Source: Larix kaempferi (lineage: Eukaryota > Streptophyta > Pinopsida > Pinales > Pinaceae). Taken from it: DNA of 64,000 nucleotides. Both the position numbers and the translations under genes were made by a program. Of this stretch, positions 11,930 to 26,010 are shown in pieces. Location: NCBI GenBank assembly GCA_027924585.1, contig BSBM01001437.1:186001-250000 (forward strand), written 5' to 3'. The stretch's first letter is position 1. Each line of letters opens with the position of its first letter. The notes under the pieces are model-generated. The model was not told where the DNA came from, searched no databases, and saw only the letters and a program-made list of their open reading frames with translations.

Positions 11930-12404
11930 ATTACAGCTCCTGGTTGAGACCCCAAGCTTGAATGATGAGATGATCTTGGTACTAGCAATTCCAGTCCTCC
12001 GGAAACCAAGGGTTAACAAGGATAGTTTCATGAATGTCAAAGTAAATATTTTTCCACACTTAAGTTGTCGAAAGGCTGGCATCAATGAAGATTCTTCTAT
12101 TCCGCTCTTTCCACACCTTCCAAAGCAGGAAGCCGGAGAAGAGCTGCCAAGTCCTATTGACTATGTGGTTATTTGAAATTTGGTTGCGCCAGTTGGCTAT
12201 GGTATCCCTGATGTTGGCGTGATTGCAGTAAGTCTATCTAAAAACACTGGCTTCTTGATCTCAAAGCTGTTGACAAAAGGTTCAGTGGTTGAGAAGGTGT
12301 TCCATGTCTTATGTCGAACAAAGAAAACAGATTGGTAGTCCTTCCAATCCCCTCTTGATAATAGGATCCCACGTGAGAATTTTCCCCCAAGAAACTGGCC
12401 AGAG

Positions 12405-13563
<1,159 letters not shown>

Positions 13564-13948
13564 TCTTGATAAATAGTCTTGCTTGATAAAGAGATTTCTT
13601 ATTGTCCATAGTGTGATTAGAAAGAAGGGAGTAGGCTTCTTTAATGCTCAAGGTACCTTTGCTCTCATATCCCCATTGAAGGAAGTCTTCTCCCTCATTG
13701 TGAGTTATCTTTCTATAAGTTAACTTGCCCCATAGTTCTTCCCAGAGGTTATCATGAAGGGGTATTGGCCAATTGGTTCATTCTTGCCAAGTTCACCATT
13801 GTTGGGCATGGTAGTTCGACTTCCAAAAGTGCAAGACCAGGAACTTATTGGAGGCCATGGTAGCTTGACGCATCGGGCCCAAGGAGGTGTAGGAGTTGAG
13901 TTTGGCTCATTGTTGCCAAACATCATCCCAAAATAGCACAGTTCAAAC

Positions 13949-15115
13949 CAATGTTATCGGAACCGGACCGGAACCGGCAAAACCGGCCGGTCAGACCGGT
14001 TCACAGGCTTGGCCGGTCCGGTCCGGGCAAAAAAATTTGAAAACCGGAAATTTTTTCAAATCGGCTAGAAAACCGGCCGGTTCCGTATGGAACCGGTCGG
14101 TCCGTACCCTGCCGTACGGCTGCGGCCTGGGGACCCACGGATTTCAAATTTAAAAAAAAAACAAAACTTAATGTTAATTATTGTGCTTTTCCTTTGCTTG
14201 TTTGTGGAAAAGAGATGTATTTGTGCCCCCCTTGCTTTCAGCGATAAACTTCTTGATTTTAGCCTCCAGTGCTCCTTTCCTTTGCTTGTTAATTATTGTA
14301 CATCTCTTTTCCACAAACAGAAGGCATTTCAAACAAGAAGCTCATTATCAGCTATCAGGATTGTAGCCAGACTTTGCTCCTAAGCATTATCAGAAAGCAT
14401 AAATAATAAAGTGCATAATTTTCCATTGCATGCTTTTGACGACTAGCTACAGCTACCACGCAAACATCTGATCTGATTAACTATTCATAAACATGCATGA
14501 CCAAGCAACACAGTAAGCCCATCAAGGATATCCTTGTCCAATCCAAAGATTCCCATATAAACATTATTGCATTCCTCCACTGACCATCTCCTCCTAAGTT
14601 GACCAGCTTAAATATGTTGACACAACAGGTGAATCTCCCTCAATATTTTGACATTTAACAGAATGTATCAGGATACTTCCACAGCTGAAGGCTAGTTAAG
14701 AAATGCATATTCCTATATTTAGATTCAGGGGTAGTGGCATATGATCAGTTTATACTTTATTGTTATTCATTAGTACTATGGTTTATTTTTGGATTGTAGT
14801 GGCCATTTAGAGCCTCTTTGTTGATGTACTTTGGTTCAGAATATCAGAGATGTATTGCACTAGGTGCTATTTTGGTTATTTGCACCCATATTTGCTATAT
14901 ATATGAGAAACTTTGCATATTTGTGTATTAATGGTTTGGATTCATATGTATGCACATGAATATATGTGTTTTTTTTTACAAAATATGAATATTTTATGTA
15001 TTTTTTAGTCGGCCGGTGTTTTACCCGGTTTTTTGCCGGTTCCGGTCCGGTTTCCAGTCCGGTTCACATTTTGGGCTTCGCCGGTTCGATGACCAGTCCG
15101 GTTCCGATAACATTG
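13949..15115. mobile_element. hAT-type MITE, 1167 bp, with GGAACCGG arrays
   Basis: A perfect 20-bp terminal inverted repeat (CAATGTTATCGGAACCGGAC) is flanked by an 8-bp target duplication GTTCAAAC at 13941-13948 and 15116-15123. Both ends carry dense CCGGTCC/GGAACCGG units (13950-14120 and 15008-15110). The interior is non-coding. The flanking LINE frame continues on each side, confirming the insertion point. Near-identical termini suggest a younger insertion than the other MITEs here. Confidence 0.95.
14200..14318. repeat. Perfect 20-bp inverted repeat inside the MITE
   Basis: GTTTGTGGAAAAGAGATGTA at 14200-14219 has its exact reverse complement at 14299-14318. The arms are 79 bp apart and associated with a repeated CCTTTGCTTGTT block. 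The stem could be a footprint of an inner element or of repair. Confidence 0.85.
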
Positions 15116-15289
15116 GTTCAAACATTGTGGATTTCCCAAAAGGAATGCTCTTCAACAAGGACTCTATTTTTCCAAGCAGCATTCCAAATCAGAGAGCTCG
15201 GAGTGGGGTCTTGCATATGGATGAGGTCCTGTTGAGCAATGTTCCTGAAATACTTATTTTTCCACATCTTTGTCCACATGGCCAAGAAA

Positions 15290-15710
15290 ATTGCAAATCC
15301 AGCTAAATAAAAAGAAAAGAAAAAGGAAATCTTGCAAGGCTTACTTGCATATGCCTTTAGTAAAATCAAGGCTAAGGTCTCCTCATCCAAAGTACAAGAA
15401 GAAAGGGAAGCAGATAAAAGAAAAAGAAAAGAAAAAAGGGGCGTCTACTTGTTAAAGGTCAAAAGGGGGAATACCGCATAACACAGTTCCTATTAAGACA
15501 CATCCCTATTGTCGGCATGAGTGGTGAAGATCACAGAGGATCCTTGTCTCCCACATCTTGAGTCATTCAGTTAAGCCAAGCCAATTCACTTTACCAAACT
15601 TTGGACTATCCATCCACTCCATCCAAGAAAGAACTAATCCTTGTAAATATTTTAATGTTGTTATGGTTTTGATTTGTTACTAAAACATTAACCACTATAA
15701 TCCTTATGAA
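15290..15710 (+). repeat. Dispersed repeat R2, copy 1
   Basis: A purine-rich tract (AAAGAAAAGAAAAAGG-like, about 15305-15440) is followed by blocks 'CATAACACA', 'TAAGACAC', 'ATGAGTGGT', 'GGATCC.T', 'GAGTCATTCA', 'AAAGAACTA'. The same order of blocks occurs at 22255-22570. This resembles a polypurine tract plus LTR start, but the family is unrecognised. Confidence 0.55.
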
Positions 15711-18700
15711 ACTTATGCATCATGATCTATGAGTTAGGCTATATGATGACTCATGTAAACACTCAATTGTATGTAATTTTGACTTCAATACTTCATCAAT
15801 TCAAAACATTAGAGATATCAAAATCCCTTTTAAGAGATATGCAGGCGTCCAAAGCTTCATTGGTCAAGATTGACTTTTTCAGCAATTTAACTTGGTCAAC
15901 ATGGCAGTTTGACCTGGTCAAGTAGATCAGACAACCGAGCATACACTTATGTCATCATCATTCAGCTATTACATGACTTTGAAATCTAATTGGATCCTTC
16001 CATCCTTGGTTACATGCATATTTGAACTAATAGACAATTAATTAGACCTTTCCTAAGGTTTAATTTTAAAAATGCCCGAGTCCAAATTCAATTATTTGGA
16101 TCAGATTGTAAAGGACATTTTCAGAGGGATTTTAGCTATGATTTTGATTGATAGGATCTTCATTGGCTAATTGAACATCATCAAAGGCATTTCCCCGTCA
16201 AATTTCACATGGTTTCATCATTTTGGGGTTAATAAGCATTAACAAATCAATTTTCTAAAGACTGATTAAAAAAAAAGCCTAAGTCTGACTAAGTGAATAA
16301 TTCAGCTATTGTAGAAAATAATAATTTGAGGATTTGGCATGGTGAGTCACCTTAAAACATTACATGAACATCCCTTGGACCAATAATTGATCACTTGGCA
16401 CATTTGATGGCCCACATGAGCAAGTCAAATTTGAGGGGGCACACTTGGCAAAAGAGAGTGACTTGGTTGGCTGAGGTCTTCAACATTTGATTACCTTCGC
16501 CCACTTCATCAAATCAGAACCTTGATAAGGTATATATTCATCATCTACATGGCATCCAGACCCCACTTTTGGCATTTTTCTCAACCATATCAAAAGAATG
16601 AATTTCAAGGAGGCGCATTTGTCTAAGAGGGGCAAATTGCTTGGATCCACATCACTCAAAACTTGAAATTGCAGTCCACTTCAGCTATACAGCATTGTGA
16701 GACATTCACCTTGATCCCATTTGGCATCTACTTCAGCATTTGTGAGGCCCACAATGAGGGGCAATTTTTGAGAGGGCCAACTCAGCCAAGTGGGGCACAC
16801 TTGTTGAGTTGAGCTCATGGTTTTGTAAACAGCACCTTGTATTTTCCCATGGTATTTTTCCGATTGTATTGACGCTCTCCTTGTTCTATAACAGCAAGTG
16901 ACCTCCATCATTGTAAGGGGTTGAAGTTCTGGAATGAGAATACTATAGTAATTTCTTAATGTTTTATGTGTGCAAATGTTGTTTTACTTGATGGTGTTGA
17001 TAGATTTCTAATCTATGCTTTCCATGGTGATTTTTGGTGAATAGTTGTAACATATGAGGTATAATTTCATCTCGTTTTATGCAAGAAAATAGTCCTAGAT
17101 TGTGAATGCCTCCTTGATTAGATAAGAAGTTTGTATGGAGCTGAATTGTTTCTTTTACTTTCATTTTCAGATTTGAGTTCTCATCTATGCATATGTCTAA
17201 CTTGTTTGATTGAATCCTGATCACTTAGATTGTCTCAACCTCTTTGTGTTTTGGGTTGTTCGATTGAGCCAAGCTAAGGCAAAGGTGCCCTCAAAGGACC
17301 TCAACTTGGATTGTTTTTAAGGTTGTTATCTAACCTCTTTGAGCTTGGATTTAACCAATTTTTGCCAACTCAAAAGGGCGATTGACTCCACAGCCCACCT
17401 ATCATCTTAAAGGCACTCGGACTGAAAGATCTCTTTCCTTACCTCTTCCACTCATAAAAGTTTCTGAAAAAAAATCATTCTTCACCATTGCAACTAGTTA
17501 GAAAACTCGAAAATCTTCTTGCGATAAAATTTTCATAGGTTTTTTTCTTGCCACAAGTAACTAATCAGATCTGAAACACTGAGACAACCAAGAAGACAAA
17601 ATTAAAACAAATTTGAACTGAGTAGTTTCCTTTCTTTTGAAGATGGTGGTGCTTCATTTTAGTTTGTTGTTCCTAAATATATATCTGAAATATTTATCAT
17701 TTTCAGCAAACATTTTTTGCATTGAATGTTTACAATCTCTTCACTAGCATTGTGTATTTTAAGCATTAGATATTTCATTTACTTGCTCGATATACATGCT
17801 TATTATTGCTAGCAGCATACACTAAGCATCTCAATACACTTTCATAGCAGTACAAACTCTAAGTATCAACACTTTAGACTTGGTCATTAATTCATATTTT
17901 CACTCATAATGCATCTGTCATATGCTATGGTTACAACAAAGTCATGATTGAACACTTTGAATGATTGATACCTAGTTCACTTACACTTGTATTTTGCTAA
18001 TACGCACCTCTATGTCTCAAGATACATTACAAGCAATTCGCATTTTCTGAGTTTCTTTTGATGATGATACTTATGTTTCATGGTATAGTTATTATTAATG
18101 TTTAAGCAATATTTCAACATTGGATACATGGCATACAGGATATCATTATGAGTTCTTGTGGGTTTTAGGGTAGAAGACATGTCTCGGCGTCTATAAACAA
18201 CAACAAGGATCTGTTGTTAGGCGTGTAAACCTGCGGTTGGGGACTCATATTGGTTGTGAATACAGTTGGTTCTTAAGCACAAGCTGTGTCCTAAACACAC
18301 TAGGGGGCAATGTTGGCCATCGCTGTAATTCCCTCCAATACCCCATGCGAGTAGTATCGCATTAGACGGAGCTTGAACACGGAATTAGACTCCATGTAAC
18401 ATGCGTATATCAAAGTCTCCCTAAGGGAACCTTGAACCAGCCTATCGACCGTCTTGTCATTGTAGTGCACCAAACACAACATTCAAAAAGATTACTCTCC
18501 ACATACTTGGGTAGTCGGGTGATGTGGCCAAGGGTACGGTTTATCCTCCTTGGTTAGTGCTCTGAGGGATTGGGTTGAGCATCACCGTTGGGTCCCGCAC
18601 ATAGATCGAATATCTACAGTGACCTGGCACTCCTTTTTGTCCTAAGCCAAAGTCAATGGGATAAAATCATAAATCTTGTCATTAATTTCATATATATTGC

Positions 18701-19313
18701 TTAAACTTTATTATTCACACTTGTCATGATACTTGAATGTTCTTGGTAACTGCACATTTAAACATCAATCCTTTTAAAGTTACTTTGGACTTCAACAAGT
18801 TAGGGGATTTGTATTTCAATACAAATTCTAATAAACCCTTGGCTTAATTTTAGAGTGTCTTATTTCAACCCTTTGTTAACTCTCTTAGGCACATTGTCCA
18901 TCTAAAAAAAACTTGATTAGTACTTGCAATAGCTAGCCTCTGGCTGGTTAATACCATGGAAAGTCCTGTTGAGGACACCTCCCGTGGTTTGTCTAGGTTT
19001 ACTTAGTGACCTAGGATACCTAAAGAGAGAGGACTCTTCCTGTGTGACACTTGGGTAGATTCCTGATGTTTTGCCAGGTTAGCAGCCGATTAATCCTTGC
19101 AATCTCGAGGTTGCTAGGTTGAGCAACAACAGTACTCTAAGGAAAAAAAGAAATGGTCTGCATGTGGAAAACATTAAAGAAACAGTTGGCACATAAAAAA
19201 CTAATTGGTCAAAACATTCTTTGCTTTCTGCTTCTTTATCATTTAACAATGTGAAATTGGTCCAAACTGAACAAATTTAACTCCCAGGACATTGTGTATT
19301 TACTTGAACTTAC
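15711..19313. other. Non-coding sequence, probably host-gene intron with old repeats
   Basis: No ORF with recognisable protein similarity on either strand. A GC-richer block at 18160-18660 looks like part of an old LTR. I looked here for the exon that should follow 19314-19405 (the C-terminal part of the HGSNAT-like protein) and did not find it. Confidence 0.4.
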
Positions 19314-19405
19314 AAATAAATAGATTGCAGAAAAGAGAAGGCCTGCTGCACCCGATGTGATACACATGTAGCTGAATGTATAGAGAGCCTTGTTTAAAGG
19401 CATTC
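19314..19405 (-). CDS. HGSNAT-like gene, exon E
   Basis: 92 bp on the minus strand. The acceptor ...CTCGACAG precedes GA, and the exon ends TTT before GTAAGT. It encodes (G)MPLNKALYTFSYMCITSG then AAGLLFSAIYLF, a membrane segment that follows the periplasmic/lumenal loop in HGSNAT-like proteins. The two leading bases complete the Gly codon opened by exon D, so phases agree. It ends in phase 0. The next exon is not found within the window. Confidence 0.88.
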
Positions 19406-19546
19406 CTGTCGAGAAAACAAGATAAAAGTCAAAATTACATGCAACAAAATCAGAATAAGCATCATCCTAAACCTTTGAATGTATTATCTTTGGTCCTATT
19501 TTTGCAAAAATTGATGGTATTATCTATTAAGTCATCAGGAGCTTAC

Positions 19547-19625
19547 CCAATACTTCCAGGAATATTCCAAATAATATAAGTACTAAGGAGGAGATTATCC
19601 AATTTAAAATCCTCTCCCTGTGGCC
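19547..19625 (-). CDS. HGSNAT-like gene, exon D
   Basis: 79 bp on the minus strand between the acceptor TTTACAG and the donor GTAAGC. It encodes GHRERILNWIISSLVLILFG then IFLEVLG: a short charged loop and a hydrophobic membrane helix, as in the conserved family region after the ...HFGHIL helix. It begins in phase 0 and ends after one base of a Gly codon. A 141-bp intron separates it from exon E. Confidence 0.88.
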
Positions 19626-19958
19626 CTGTAAATAATCAGACACAATAAAGTGTGGATGAAGAGACTAACACGGCATAACTAGCAATACTGATTTTAATCA
19701 GCAGCCCTAAGAAAGCCTATACAACACACCTTCATGCCTTTATGACAATTAGTACACTTTTGTTTAATATAATTGTGGTAAGGGCTGACTAAAAAACCAT
19801 AAAAAAGTGACTCATGTACGAGTCATCTTGTAGTTTCATAGTTAATATGTAATAACAGAGCAAATGGAAATTTAAGTTTAAATCAATAAATATGTTAAGG
19901 TCCTCGTATCACCAAAGTCAAAATAAATGGGACTGAGAGACAACTGAAAATTTAATTT

Positions 19959-20234
19959 GCATCCAATTTGGGAATGATAATCAATAGATGCTTCTCCCAA
20001 GAAAAATATAAATAAACTTGCTGCACTATAAGATTAATACAAAACATACTTTTGGTTTAACTCATGATGTGCATAAATAAGTTTCTTCACCATATTGCAT
20101 CCAATTTGGGAATGATAATCAATAGATGCTTCTCCCAAGAAAAATATAAATAAACTTGCTGCACTATAAGATTAATACAAAACATACTTTTGGTTTAACT
20201 CATGATGTGCATAAATAAGTATCTTCACCATACC
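19959..20234. repeat. Tandem duplication 2 x 138 bp abutting a splice donor
   Basis: 19959-20096 and 20097-20234 are almost identical (for example gtttcttc versus gtatcttc near the ends). The duplicated block lies in the 608-bp intron and reaches exactly to the end of exon C. The functional donor (GTATGG on the minus strand) is kept only in the copy next to the exon, while the other copy reads ATATGG. Confidence 0.93.
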
Positions 20235-20300
20235 TTAAAATTCACAAGAATGTGGCCAAAATGTAGTCCAATAAAACAGGTCACAGAAGACATAACTGAA
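20234..20300 (-). CDS. HGSNAT-like gene, exon C
   Basis: 67 bp on the minus strand between the acceptor CATCTGCAG and the donor GTATGG. Its first base completes the Ser codon split at the end of exon B. It then encodes SVMSSVTCFIGLHFGHILVN followed by FK, the family's conserved helix with the GLHFGH motif. It ends in phase 0. This exon is about 19.1 kb from exon B. Confidence 0.9.
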
Positions 20301-22250
20301 CTGCAGATGAAGGAGAACAAGCATGCATCAATGAACTTAACCATGTATTCCAAATATAAGTCGTGGCAAATTACGCAAACCATTGTTCAAATGTTCAACG
20401 AGCTGCATAGAACCAAATGCTAAATATGCCTCTTTCCCTGTAAATATTAAATATGGCAATGTATCTTCAACCCACTTTAGTCCAAGGATTGAAGCTTATT
20501 TTTAGAAATAACCCTTAGTCAATTAAGCATGCATCCCATATTGATACCCTAAATAGTCTTCCTTCGTAACATTTATATTTTAGGTGAACAGCAGCTGACA
20601 TCTAACACCTAATAAAAATTTAACCATTTTACTTCAATTTTATGACAAAGCTATCTTCCACTTTAGAAGAGATAAAATAGATTGATAGACAAAAAAATGA
20701 TTTAAGTACAAAGAAATCCATAAGAGGGTAAATATGTCTTCTACAAACAATGTGAAGAAATGTGTAACAAACTTAAATATAAATATTACGATAATAATCT
20801 CAATAATAATAATAATATGAAATATGAAATACATTAATGAAAAGTCAAAGGGTACATACCCATCACCTCATGACCAGTCAGTGTGTATAAGTATACCGTC
20901 ACGAGGCTCATTGTAATCATCATCATATTCTATCAATAATTCATTATTCAATATATTCTTATATACATTGCAGAAATCCTATATCGATTTAATAGTGAAC
21001 AGGGACCATCCACCTCATTTGATATCAAAGAGCCAAATCATTGACAAATTCATGGGTAAAATACATCATCGAGACCCATTGTTCTGTACATAGCAATAAA
21101 TTAGCAATCCATACAAGGGGCTGCTGCATATCAATTATGTATGTGTGCTGTTGAAATCTACTGTACATATTTGTTCATATAATACAATCTGTGAATTTTC
21201 GTACCAGCATCTGATCTGTATGATCTGCTGAAAGTTGTCCAGTCATATTTGTTCCATATCAGTCGCAATTGTTCACTGTCCATACACTCAACCAACTCCT
21301 AGACAGTTAATTTTGCACCACTGTACATCTGTTTTATGTACACTACACATTAAATCCGTCGTTGTACAAACCATAAAGTTGTCCTTCAACAACCAATTTT
21401 ATTATTGTCTTATTATGCCACATACTATATTGGCATACTACTTATTTTTGCTTCATTTCTGATGACATATCCCAGATCCTTATGGTCTCCTTTTATTGCT
21501 GCTGGGACCTTCCATATGATGTGACTGATGAGATGATGATTATTATTATGATGCCATGTTTTACTGATGATGACATACTCATGGATGTTATACTTTAACT
21601 TCACTACTACTGTATGATGTGTTTGATTGTTTTGATAAGTATAGCTAGTGGTAGCAATCATAGGTTGACGAGGGTGAAGGGGTTTCAATTTACTTATGTA
21701 CCATGAACAAAGATTTCTCTTGGCTTTGCAATGACTATTCCCACTTCTTCAGTTTCACCTCTGACCTTCTCCATACCACCTATATCACTTCACTTTGTAT
21801 CTGCATCCCAATGGTCTATGTTGACCTGATTGACTCTTGCTCTCCCCCTTTGTGGATATGTCACCTTCGATGCTTATTGTTTCTCTCCTACATGTCTTGG
21901 CTTGCTGTGTTGTAGTGAACTCTCAGTAAAGGACACTTTCAGGTACATCCCCATGGCCATCTAGCAATAGCCAAGAAGAACTATAATTGAGCAATGCCTT
22001 TTCTCGTGAGATCCAAAAATTCCATATGCTATCAAACAATAAAATGGTTAACAGCTGGAGGAATAGGTAATCCCTGTCGGGCTACGGACGCTTGACTGGC
22101 AGCAGGGCAAGGTGTATTTGCATGGAAATCCTTTATTGTGGGAACTCCGTTGGGGTTATGGATGCTTGTTGGCAGCAGAGCAAATGAAGTGTCATCCCTA
22201 GTATCCGAAAGGTATAAAACCAGGGTCGGTGTCCTTCAAACCATTAATCA
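20301..22250. other. Part of the 19.1-kb host intron; no element identified
   Basis: AT-rich sequence with only short ORFs without recognisable domains. Two similar segments occur at 22060-22130 and 22140-22200 (both with ...GGCAGCAG.GCAA...), suggesting a local old duplication. Confidence 0.4.
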
Positions 22251-22254
22251 TGTG

Positions 22255-22570
22255 CAAAAATAAAAAGTGAACAGAAGAGGAAAAGGAAAAGAAAAAGAAA
22301 TAAAGGGAAATATTACAGCAAGCATCAAAGGGAAAGGTATCTCATAACACACACCCTCTGATAAGACACTTATTGTTCTCTTCTATTTGCATGATTGGTT
22401 AAACTACAAAGGATCCCTTACTCCATTATCATGAGTCATTCAATCAACTTAAAGCCAATTCACGTTCCAACCTGGTGTGTCATACACATCCACCTCAAAG
22501 AAGAACTAGTACTTGTAACTACTTTGATGTTAACATGGTAATGATATGTTCCTAAATCATTAATTCAAGG
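22255..22570 (+). repeat. Dispersed repeat R2, copy 2
   Basis: Same block order as 15290-15710: purine tract (AAGAGGAAAAGGAAAAGAAA), then CATAACACAC, TAAGACACTT, GGATCCCTTACTCC, GAGTCATTCA and AAGAAGAACTA. Both copies have the same orientation. Confidence 0.55.
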
Positions 22571-22929
22571 AACTCATTAAAAATACTTATGGGGTATATT
22601 ATCATGTTTCTCAAAACTATGTTATATGATTGTAATAATCCAACTGGTATTTTGTTTTCTTTTATAGTCTTTCTGATGTAGTTTTTTGCTTGTCTAAAGT
22701 CTTGTAACTCAATACTATGTAAACTATGAGTGCATGTGTTGTACTATGATTGCATGGTCATGCATGCAAGTGCATGGGGTTGCCAAAACCCTAGTTAACC
22801 CAAATATTCAAATATGCTATAAAATAGGGATATAAATTATGCATGTACATACCAATAACATGTGCCAGGTATGTAGGTCAATATGAGATAAGCATGCAAG
22901 CCATGCACCAACAATCAGCAGAGATATGA

Positions 22930-23930
22930 AATTATCTCTATACAATAATTCGCCCTTGGAACAAATGCACCTCCTTTAGTCTTCTGAATGAGTAATGAGT
23001 GATCTAGATAGGTGAAATAACTCCAAGAATGTGTGCACTAGGGTTAGAATACCCCTCTGATCAGTATGGAAGCTGCATGCAAGCCATGCAACAACTCTAA
23101 GGCATAAAGCATGGAGATCCTCAAGGAAAGTCGCCCATGCAAGAAAGGCCACCCCTCTAATACTGGATTTGATGATAACTTGCTCCAGAAGCCGAATAAG
23201 AAACATGTATTCAGTAACTAGGCTAATGATGGTGCTCTCAGAAGGATGGAAGCTGCATGCGGACTAAATAGTGGATGTCTGTCAAGATATGAAGATATCC
23301 TCCTTGTCCAAGTCACCCATGCAAGAAGGTGAGTCCTCTTGATCCAATATGTGGCTTGAATCTTGAAGAATGCTAAAGAATGATGTATATGATAGAAGTA
23401 ATGTTGAACTTGTATGATCCAACCCTGAAAGTGACTAGGGCAGATAGATTTCACTGCCGAAATACACTTGATGGTTGATTAGTGTGCCCTCAGCCCTAAC
23501 TTGGCTCTCTGAGCTCTCCAAATCGAATTCACAAATCAATAATCAATAAGCAGACCTAATCATTCACTTTATCTTTCTTTTATAACTTTGACATTGAATG
23601 CCTTGACTTTTGCATGCCTAGGTCGCTTTTCTCTTCTATTTTTTAGTTGACTTGCATGCATTGCTTTTTGTGTGCATGTAGGCTTAATTAAGGTGTTTAT
23701 GTGCATGCATCATGAAATATGGCCCGCATGCAATGCATGCGGGTGGCCCCTAGTTTTTGTGGCCCTCTTTTATCTACTGATGATCTAATAACCATTATTA
23801 AGATCTTCTTTTGGTTTGAATGGTATCAATCCTTAGTCAATTCCCTGAATGTCAATTCCCGCTCGAACCTATGGGAATTAGATAGGTTAGCGAGATGGTC
23901 CCCTGTGCTTAAGCAGAAGAGGACATTACA
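22930..23930 (-). mobile_element. 3' LTR of the chromovirus (left end uncertain)
   Basis: On the minus strand the sequence after the chromodomain stop runs into a purine-rich AAGCGGGGAGGA and then TGTAATGTCC at 23930, a canonical polypurine tract and LTR start. The LTR contains TATAAAAG near 23580 (minus strand) and many CATGCA/GCATGC motifs. Its far end is not certain; I place it at about 22930 only because later sequence changes character. Confidence 0.5.
23723..23743. repeat. Palindromic hairpin in the chromovirus LTR
   Basis: Nine-base arms CCCGCATGC and GCATGCGGG are separated by three bases. The arms are built from the CATGCA-type (RY-like) motif that recurs nearby (23703-23711). Confidence 0.8.
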
Positions 23931-23965
23931 GTCCTCCCCGCTTGAAATTGCTTCTCCTCAAGCAA

Positions 23966-25414
23966 CTATAATGTTGGGTGCTGCAGTACTTGTTCTCCTT
24001 CCCAAGTGGCCTCTTCTATTGGTAATTCTTTCCATTGAACCAAGTATTCTCGAATGACCCTGTTCCTCAATTTTCTTTCCCGAATTTCCAGGATTCAATC
24101 TGGAACCAAAATCAATTGCCCCTCGTCATCAAGGAGGGGTAGCTCTGATGAAGTAACAATCTATTGACCTACTGTTTTCTTGAGGTTAGACACATGGAAT
24201 ACATTATGAATCTTGTTTTCTTGTGGTAACTCGAGCTCATATGCTACCTCTCCCACTTTCCAGATTATCTTATAAGGACCATAAAAGCGAGGCTTGAGTT
24301 TCTTTGCTCCTTTCTTTTTAAGGGATGATTGTCCATAAGGATGTAGATGTAAGTATACCAAATCCCCTACCTCAAAATTGCGCTCAATAATGTGTTTATC
24401 TGCATATATATTTTGTTGATTTTGGGCAACCTATATGTTTTCTTTGAGTATCTTGAGAATATCTTGACTTTCCTAAATCCACTCCTTGGCTTTAGGAGCC
24501 CTGCTGTCACCAAATATCAAGTCCACAAAAGATAAGGCATCATAACCATACAATGCTTTAAAAGGAGTCATATCGAAGGACATGTCGTGTGTAGTATTGT
24601 AGCAGTGCTCTCCTAGGTGCAGCCATTTAATCCATGGCCTCTGTTGTCCTGCTACATAATTCCTCAAGTATCCCTCAATCCACTTGTTAACTATCTCTGC
24701 CTGTTCGTCTCTCTGAGGATGATAACTCGTGCTCATAGCCAATTCTGTCCCAACCAACCTGAAAAGCTCCTGCCATAATGCTCCTATGAACTTACTATCC
24801 CTATCACTGACAATGGTCTTAGGTAACCCGTGCAACCTCAATACCTCTCTAAAAAACAACTCTGCTACCTATGTGGTTGAATAGTTAGAAGGAATGGGAA
24901 AGAAATGAGCAAACTTAGTCAACTTGTCAACCACCACATACAAACAGTCTCTACCCTGTACCTTGGGAAACCCTGTAATAAAGTCCATTGAAACATTTTC
25001 TCATTTTTGGTCGAGAATTGGTAATGGTTGAAGTAGACCTGCTAGATGAGTATGCTCTATCTTATTCTACCGGCACACACTACATTCCCTCACATGCTGC
25101 ATTACATCGTTTATGAGGCCCTTCCAGGAGAACCTCTCTCTAATCTGCCTGTAAGTCTTAAGGAGCCCCTGGTGTCCTGCTAAGGGTGAGTAATGAGAAG
25201 CTTGTAGAATATTTTTCTTAAGTGCAGATTCGCCCACTAAGAAGATCTTGTTCTTATAGTAGATAATGTCATCTATCACTCTGTACCTGTCATCCTGTAT
25301 CTGTCCATCCAAAATTTCACAAGAAGGGTGCCCCTCTCCCTTGCAACCTTTTCCCACACCACAAGCTTTGAATCTGCCCACGTGAAAGGAAAGGGCGCAC
25401 TCTTCTAACCTCAT
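23966..25414 (-). pseudogene. Ty3/gypsy chromovirus integrase with chromodomain, decayed
   Basis: One minus-strand frame runs 1.45 kb with no frameshift. It reads, in order: integrase zinc-binding region (HYSPLAGHQGLLKTYRQI, ending VRECSVC); catalytic core with MDFITGFPKVQGRD, IVSDRDSKF and YHPQRDEQAEIVNKWIEG, which supply the D, D and E; GPY/F tail (LKPRFYGPYKIIWKVGEV); and a chromodomain (VIREYLVQWKELPIEEATWE). The chromodomain identifies a chromovirus, whose integrase tail is known to direct insertion to particular chromatin. About seven in-frame stops interrupt it, mostly TAG where CAG is expected, and TGA for Trp in QK-W-ENVSMDF. Protease, RT and RNase H are missing upstream, where repeat R1 sequence begins. 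Confidence 0.92.
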
Positions 25415-25439
25415 TAATCGTTATCCTAAGTTTGCACAT

Positions 25440-25990
25440 TATGACATGTGCTTTATTCATTCAACATGGCCGCCCTTCACTAGAGACCCACATTCAACCT
25501 TTTCACATCATTTTTTAATTCATTTTTGGACTTTTTTATTTTTGACTTCTATGCATTTTGTAGAACACTTAGCATTTAAGTGTCGTTTTGTAGCATCTTT
25601 AGGAAAAATTGCCACAAATGACAATTTAGTCGCTCGAAACCTAGGAAAAGTGGGTCCTAGGTTAAAGAGGACGCTCTTAGCATGAAAACAAGCATCCCCA
25701 CGCCAAATTCCGCCTCCAGACCATGCTTTTATTACACTTTGAATTTTTCCAATTAAACCATTAAAAATGGTCTAACTTTACGGAAAAATTTATTTTTACC
25801 GGAATTGACTCAAACTCCTAGGGGACCTAGTGCATGTCCATACGACTTATTACTGATGGATAGAATGTGAAAAATACATAGACACATAGACTTTAATAAC
25901 CTCCCTAGGTTTGACCACCATGGTAAATACTCCAGCTTTGGAGCTGTGAGTGAAAAAATCAGGAAGTATACGCCACTGAAGCGCAACACA
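25440..25990 (-). repeat. Dispersed repeat R1, minus-strand copy
   Basis: The complement shows CTCCAAAGCTGGAGTATT, GGGAGGTTATTAAAGTC, GGACATGCACTAGGTCCCC and TAGACCATTTTTAATGG, matching the order in the R1 copies at 1040-1450 and 28310-28680. It separates the truncated chromovirus from the LINE. Confidence 0.55.
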
Positions 25991-26010
25991 TAATTCCCAA
26001 GGAAAAAATA

